NCBI GenBank assembly: GCA_022818135.1
Contig: JAFMSR010000036.1
Coordinates: 124,001 to 188,000 of the forward strand
DNA: 64,000 nucleotides
Source of the DNA: Saxidomus purpurata
Lineage: Eukaryota > Mollusca > Bivalvia > Venerida > Veneridae
Direction of reading: 5' to 3'
A model generated the notes under the pieces. That model made no database searches, was not told the DNA's origin, and saw only the letters and a program-made list of their open reading frames with translations. Shown piece after piece: positions 60,666 to 64,000 of this stretch. The translations under genes and the position numbers were made by a program. Each line of letters starts with the position of its first letter. Positions within the stretch are counted from its first letter, which is position 1.

Positions 60666-61127
60666 ATGGCAATTTCTATAGGGAAAATAGAGTGTTTTGA
60701 CAACACGCATGAAACATGGCAAAATTATCAAGAACGGCTTGGGCAGTACTTCATCGCAAATGATGTTGAAAATGAAAAGAAGGTTCCTGCATTACTGGCA
60801 TTGATTGGACCAAACACTTACGCTGTACTTCGTGACTTAACCTCACCCACTCTACCAAGTGAAAAGACGTATGCTGAACTTACTACATTATTGCAGAATC
60901 ATTTTAGCCCACAACCATTGACAATTGCTGAGAGGTTTCGGTTCTATAAAAGGGACCAACGGGCAGGAGAATCGGTTCAAGATTTTAATATTAGTCTACG
61001 CAAATTATCGCAACATTGCAAATTCGGCGATGGGTTAAATGAAGCATTACGAGACAGATTCGTTTGCGGGTTGAGACACGAAAACATTCAAAAAAAAACT
61101 TTTAAGCGAAAAAGACTTAACGTATGA
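60666..61127 (+). CDS. Ty3/Gypsy Gag, N-terminal part
   Basis: Starts MAISIGKIECFDNTHETWQN and contains FRFYKRDQRAGESVQDFNIS (about residues 99-118) and the LRDRFVCGLR block, typical of retrotransposon Gag capsid regions. It stops early at 61125-61127 because the frame changes in the A-run at 61090-61098, probably a one-base length change. Capsid homology continues in the next frame. Capsid would package the element's RNA. In this copy it is broken. Confidence 0.85.
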   Translation: MAISIGKIECFDNTHETWQNYQERLGQYFIANDVENEKKVPALLALIGPNTYAVLRDLTSPTLPSEKTYAELTTLLQNHFSPQPLTIAERFRFYKRDQRAGESVQDFNISLRKLSQHCKFGDGLNEALRDRFVCGLRHENIQKKTFKRKRLNV

Positions 61128-61152
61128 AAAGAGTATTGAAATTGCCACGACA

Positions 61153-62508
61153 ATGGAACTAGCAAGTAAAGATGTGAGCGAGGTTCATGGAAAGACTATA
61201 GCGGTAGACAAAATATCAGCTTCTATTAAAGTTCCGAAAAAAAATTTTCAGAAAGGGAAGAAAGATGGCAAATTTAAAGCCACAGTTAGCAAACCGAAAA
61301 TCGAATCAGAGTGTTATAGGTGCCTAAGAAAGAACCACACACCAGAACATTGTCGATTTAAAGATTCAGCATGTTATACATGTGGTAAAAAGGGACATAT
61401 CGCGCCCGCGTGTAGAAGCGGGAGAGGGAAATTCCAGGTACATCAGATGTCGGGTGAAGAAGTCGATGAAGAAGAAGTTTCCATTTTCAACGTTCATTCA
61501 AATCGACGAGATATAATTTGGGTTACACCAATTATTGATGGAAAACAAGTCCACATGGAGCTTGATACAGGTTCGGGCGTCTCCATTATTAATTCAGTAG
61601 ATTTCGGGAAAATCTGGCCAAACGCCAAGTTGGAAGAGACGAATCTCAAATTGAAATCTTATACAGGAGAAGTAATAAGACCTCTTGGAGTGGTTAGTGT
61701 TAACGTTCAGATGAATGGACAAAGTGAGGACTTGAACCTTTACGTTGTTGAAAAGGGAAATCGACCAATATTTGGTAGAGAATGGCTTCATTTCCTGAAG
61801 TTGAATTGGACGGAGATCAAATCTCTTCAGTATGTCTCAAGTAAAAACTTGGATTCATCGGGTGTCGAGAAACTCATGAAAGAGCGTTACAGCGAAATAT
61901 TTCAGGACAGTTTAGGACATGTGAAAAATGTGAAAGCTACACTTAGGTTGAAGAAAGATACGACACCACGTTTCTGTAAAGCTAGACCTGTACCTTTAGC
62001 CTTGAAACCTAAAATTGAAAAAGAATTAGAGGCATTGTTGAAAGCGGGTGTTCTAGAAAAAGTGGACTACAGTGAATGGGCGACACCAATAGTCCCCGTG
62101 CCGAAAACCAACGGTGACATAAGAATTTGTGGAGATTTTAAGGTAACAGTGAACCCGTCATTAGAAGTAGATCAGTATCCACTACCTCGGATAGAAGAGA
62201 TCTTTGCCTCACTTGGTACTGGAAAGAAATTTTCGAAAATCGACCTGAAAAACGCGTATTTACAAGTCGAAGTGGACGAAGAAAGTAAGAAACTTTTGAC
62301 AATTAATACACACAAGGGCTTGTTTAGATACAATCGTTTAGTGTTTGGGGTGGCACCTGCGGCAGCGATTTTCCAACGTCTAATTGAACAGATTGTTAGC
62401 GGTATTCCAGGGATACAAGTAATATTGGATGATATGATCGTTACTGGAGCAACCGATCAGGAACATCTTGCCAACCTTGAACAAGCGTTGAAAGCGTTTA
62501 CAAGATAA
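61153..62508 (+). CDS. Ty3/Gypsy Gag C-term, protease, RT (part)
   Basis: Order of domains: two CCHC zinc knuckles (CYRCLRKNHTPEHC at about residues 54-67, CYTCGKKGHIAPAC at about 74-87), aspartic protease MELDTGSGVSII (about 135-146), and reverse transcriptase from about 255 with ICGDFKVTVNP, FSKIDLKNAYLQ and LVFGVAPAAAIFQ. The active-site block is VILDDMIVTG, where the residue before LDD is I rather than the usual Y. A frame change near 62497 ends the frame, and RT continues in the +1 frame. Copies the element RNA into cDNA and processes the polyprotein. Broken at both ends, so this copy cannot work alone. Confidence 0.9.
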   Translation: MELASKDVSEVHGKTIAVDKISASIKVPKKNFQKGKKDGKFKATVSKPKIESECYRCLRKNHTPEHCRFKDSACYTCGKKGHIAPACRSGRGKFQVHQMSGEEVDEEEVSIFNVHSNRRDIIWVTPIIDGKQVHMELDTGSGVSIINSVDFGKIWPNAKLEETNLKLKSYTGEVIRPLGVVSVNVQMNGQSEDLNLYVVEKGNRPIFGREWLHFLKLNWTEIKSLQYVSSKNLDSSGVEKLMKERYSEIFQDSLGHVKNVKATLRLKKDTTPRFCKARPVPLALKPKIEKELEALLKAGVLEKVDYSEWATPIVPVPKTNGDIRICGDFKVTVNPSLEVDQYPLPRIEEIFASLGTGKKFSKIDLKNAYLQVEVDEESKKLLTINTHKGLFRYNRLVFGVAPAAAIFQRLIEQIVSGIPGIQVILDDMIVTGATDQEHLANLEQALKAFTR

Positions 62509-64000
62509 CGGTTTCAGATTGAACGTGAACAAATGTGCTTTCTTCCAGGAAGAAGTTGTATTCTGCGCGCACAAGATCAACGGTGACGGTCTACATAAAA
62601 CAGAAGATAAAGTAAGAGCAATGGTCAATGCCCCAAATCCTACAAATGTGAAAGAACTGCGCTCTTTTTTGGGTTTGATCCAGTATTACGCGAAATTTCT
62701 CCCAAATCTTGCGACGATCTTGCATCCATTGCATGAACTTTTGTCTAAAGACGCGAAATGGAACTGGACACAGGCATGCGAAGACGCAGTGAAGAAAGTT
62801 AAAGAAATGATTGCTTCAGACTGTGTACTTATGAGCTATAATCCTGAGTTACCGGTATTGTTAGCATGTGATTCAAGTTCATATGGGATCGGAGCAGTTT
62901 TAAGTCACAAATTGCCAGATGGTTCTGATAGGCCTATAGCTTTCGCGTCTAGAAGCTTGAACAGTGCAGAAAAGAACTATAGTCAGATTGATAAAGAGGC
63001 TCTAGCGTTGGTTTGGGGTGTAAAAAAGTTCAACATGTACCTATACGGACGAAAATTCACGTTGGTCACGGACCACAGACCGTTGACATCGATTTTTAAC
63101 CCTAGTAAAGCAGTAAGTAGCACTACAGCAAGTAGATTACAGAGATACGCTATTTTCTTGGCCGGGTACCAGTACGACATAGAATTCAAACGGACACAGG
63201 CGCATGGAAACTGTGACGCGTTGTCGAGATTACCGTTAAGAGGAAAAGTATCTGAAAACTTGGACGCAACAGACACGTACGTACACAGTGTAATCGATAC
63301 ACTTCCGGTTACAGCTACACAAATTTCAAATGCTACACGCAGAGATAAAACTTTATCGCTAGTGTATGATATGGTACAACATGGGTGGGGTAGATGTAAA
63401 CCCGATTCTGTTTCACCTGAAATTAACCCTTATTGGAACAGACGCAATGAGCTGTCTCTTAGTCAGGGGTGCTTAATGTGGGGCTGTAGAGTAGTGGTAC
63501 CAGAAGCTATACAGCAAAGTGTTATTGAAGAAATTCACATGGGACATCTTGGTCTAGTCAAAATGAAATCTATCGCACGTAGTTTTGTTTGGTGGCCGAA
63601 CATAGATCAAGACCTAGCAACACTAGTTAAATCGTGTAACGGTTGTGTACGGAACAAATCGAGTGCACCAGAAGCTCCTATTCATCCGTGGGAATTTCCA
63701 GCAAGACCTTGGAGTCGTGTACATGTAGACTTTGCCGGTCCTTTTCAAGGACACATGTTCTTTATAGCCGTAGACGCATACTCTAAGTGGCCTGTAGTAA
63801 AAATCATGAATAGTACTACAGCTACTCATACCGTTGAAGTTCTCAGAGCTATATTCGCAGACTGTGGAATTTGTGACCAAATCGTTTGTGACAATGGACC
63901 TCAGTTTGTAAGCGTAGAGTTTCGTACATTCTTGGAGAAAAATGGTGTTAAGGTCACTTACAGCGCACCATACCATCCAAAAACTAATGGATTAGCTGAA
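62498..64000 (+). CDS. Ty3/Gypsy RT end, RNase H, integrase (partial)
   Basis: Continuous frame from 62498 to the window end. The RT connection motif LRSFLGLIQYYAKFLPN (62657) is followed by RNase H (LACDSSSYGIGAVLS at about 62864, SQIDKEALALVWGVKKF at about 62983, VTDHRPL at 63064). Next is the integrase zinc domain (HMGHLG at about 63538 and CNGCV near 63636) and core (VDFAGPF at 63728, VDAYSKWP at 63772, CDNGPQF at about 63889, SAPYHPKTNG at about 63962). D, D and the region before the expected E are present; the window stops before the E. K02A2.6-like/Mag-like clade by recall. No envelope gene is visible. Confidence 0.92.

Overview
This window is eukaryotic and almost certainly from a bivalve mollusc, probably a clam-like heterodont (inference). 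It is intron-rich and A+T-rich. It is packed with interspersed elements that carry ~145-180 bp internal tandem repeats and a tetranucleotide (ACGG/ACAG) tract, the layout described for bivalve 'pearl' elements. It also holds tRNA-derived SINEs ending in a CAA tail, as known in bivalves. Genes occupy only a few percent; repeats explain most of the rest. A 500-base run of N (38383-38882) marks an assembly gap.

Left third (1-20.5 kb). A minus-strand gene is spread over at least 18 kb: exon 20543-19980 (CXorf38/DZIP3-like N-terminal region), exon 19674-19516 (completes a HEPN domain, with an RN-x3-H motif) and, after a ~17 kb intron, a coiled-coil exon 2476-2168. All splice phases agree. The intron holds a 35-bp minisatellite (pieces between 3.84 and 18.39 kb) that was hit repeatedly by transposons. 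The copies are nested several levels deep, and the known minisatellite unit lets the insertion sites be read.

Middle (20.5-48.3 kb). Near-identical pearl-type elements lie at 21972-25666 and 35135-36246. Others are small CAG-ended DNA transposons with 5-bp target duplications, a SINE whose head is amplified seven times, and a dead LINE that runs into the gap. After the gap, a plus-strand gene encodes an adaptor-complex medium (mu) chain, most like AP-4 mu. Its exons run from 38905 to 48290, and a 4.7-kb fold-back element sits in one intron.

Right (48.3-64 kb). After more pearl-type elements comes a plus-strand NLR-like gene: coiled-coil exon 54658-55092, short exon 55934-56024, then a large NACHT plus leucine-rich-repeat-like exon to 59442. 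Its coiled-coil exon is a paralogue of the one at 2168-2476. The two loci therefore suggest one family with the order HEPN, coiled coil, NACHT, LRR, a plausible innate-immune NTPase. In the plus-strand copy the reading frame starts just where the Walker A loop should end, and an 83-bp perfect palindrome abuts the break. The window ends inside a Ty3/Gypsy retrotransposon (from 60370) that landed in a pogo/Tigger-like fragment.

The broadest pattern is structural. Five otherwise unrelated pearl-type families share a 5' AAGAG or TAGAG tag, a small hairpin of changing sequence, and an internal motif complementary to the 3' end. This is the design of Helentron/Helitron2-like non-autonomous elements, and the pairing is kept by compensatory change.
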